A stretch of DNA of 64,000 bases, from the NCBI GenBank assembly GCA_028023455.1, contig JAQFVV010012511.1, positions 1,118,001-1,182,000 of the forward strand, written 5' to 3'. Position 1 is the first letter of the stretch, and every line of letters starts with the position of its first letter. Under the pieces are notes generated by a model. That model had not been told where the DNA came from. It saw nothing but the letters and a program-made list of their open reading frames with translations, and did no database searches. Shown piece after piece: positions 63,119 to 64,000 of the stretch. A program made the position numbers and the translations under genes. Source of the stretch: Epiperipatus broadwayi. Its lineage: Eukaryota > Onychophora > Udeonychophora > Euonychophora > Peripatidae.

Positions 63119-63320
63119 TTAATTAGAACAAAATTGTAATCATAATAAAATATAATGGTAATAAACTATTATAAACAGTCTTTCAATCCACAGAAGTACT
63201 TTTGGTTAATTTCTTACACCTGCTTCAACTGCAGTTCAGGCAGATTTAAGAAATTAACTGAAAGTACTTCTGCGGATTGAAAGATTGTTATAATAGTTTA
63301 TTACCATTATATTTTATTAT
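63119..63320. mobile_element. MITE, copy 2 (right end truncated)
   Basis: The left terminus is ttaattagaacaaaattg, followed by taatcataataaaatataat, ggtaataaactattataaa and ctttcaatccacagaagta. The reverse complement of the inner part follows on the right. The right arm stops at ttttattat, without the final gattacaattttgttctaatta present in copy 1. It lies in the EXT2 intron. Confidence 0.8.
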
Positions 63321-64000
63321 TTTTTTATAAATATATGGATCTTTTAGAAGCAAACTAATCAACATGAAATAACAAATAAAGAAATGATAATATTATAAAC
63401 ATTAAAAAAAAAAATAGTTCAAAATATATGAGCAAATAAATATTATGTAGTGATAAATTGAATTTATGGATAATAGTCATCTGAATTCTTAAAAAAAAAA
63501 CGGAAAAAATTTCAAAAAATAGAATTATGTTTGATTTCTGAGAGATTATTATATTTTATATAATCGCTGATGCAGATTTTATAAACTTGTAATATATTTA
63601 TATCTAATTTCATTAGCATTCGCATAACATTTTTTTTTTCCAAAAGTATTATCATAAGATTGAAAATAAAGTGCCCAGACAAAAAAAATTTATAGATTTA
63701 AACATGATATTTTTGAATAAAATACACATTAATAGTGTGTGTAATTTATATTAATAAATACAAAACAGTAATGAGTGGAATTTGCATATCCATATGAAGT
63801 TTGCCTTACATGATGAAATCTGGCTGTTGAAAATATATTCTAGGAGATTTTAGCATACTTTTTTTTTAGTTTTAATGATTGCAGCTATATGTTTGAAAGC
63901 AAATAAATACATATTAGTTACAAAATTCTAAGACTATATAAGTATATGTACAGAGAATTGTTTTACTAACAATAAAGAAAAGAACTCTTGATTCATATTT
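63321..64000. other. EXT2 intron continuing off the window
   Basis: AT-rich sequence with A and T homopolymers. No exon is seen on the minus strand up to the edge. Confidence 0.45.

Overview
The window is AT-rich animal nuclear DNA. Its coding sequence is carried in short exons separated by 5-9 kb introns and repeats, with GT-AG splice sites and a TATA-type promoter. I see no bacterial, viral or organellar gene organisation. The two protein families (cytosolic sulfotransferase and EXT2), the RTE-clade LINE, the Ty3/Gypsy relic and an interstitial CCCTAA/CCCTAAA array fit a non-vertebrate metazoan with TTAGGG-type telomeres. A mollusc or another spiralian is my best guess and a chelicerate is an alternative. 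The sequence alone does not settle it.

Layout. 1-17.9 kb is intergenic. It holds short tandem duplications (4.3-4.65 kb) and then a striking cluster of foldback structures: a 2.9-kb inverted-repeat element (8.66-11.54 kb), a 1.4-kb terminal-inverted-repeat element carrying a telomere-like array (12.45-13.84 kb), a 1.25-kb palindrome of head-to-tail units (14.02-15.27 kb) and a near-perfect 160-bp palindrome (15.85-16.01 kb).

17.93-48.37 kb holds one complete plus-strand gene: six coding exons (984 nt, 327 residues) for a PAPS-dependent cytosolic-type sulfotransferase. All splice phases agree, and the catalytic His and PAPS-binding motifs are intact. It carries an unusual N-terminal hydrophobic segment that should anchor it to a membrane with the catalytic domain facing the cytosol. 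Its introns hold a tandem 497-bp repeat, a hAT-like non-autonomous element, a decayed Ty3/Gypsy element with probable LTRs, and a decayed but nearly full-length RTE-clade LINE.

48.4-61.8 kb is the intergenic region between two convergent genes. It contains a MITE, a probable solo LTR with a 5-bp target duplication, and two hairpin elements. 61.8-62.16 kb (minus strand) is the terminal coding exon of EXT2, the heparan-sulfate copolymerase subunit. Its other exons lie beyond the right edge. The EXT2 intron holds a second copy of the MITE.

The two genes do not form a pathway unit. EXT2 acts in the Golgi on heparan sulfate, whereas this sulfotransferase family acts on small molecules. I found no RNA genes and no CRISPR arrays. 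Nothing here convincingly amounts to a new multi-gene system. The most interesting items are the membrane-anchored sulfotransferase and the foldback cluster upstream of it.
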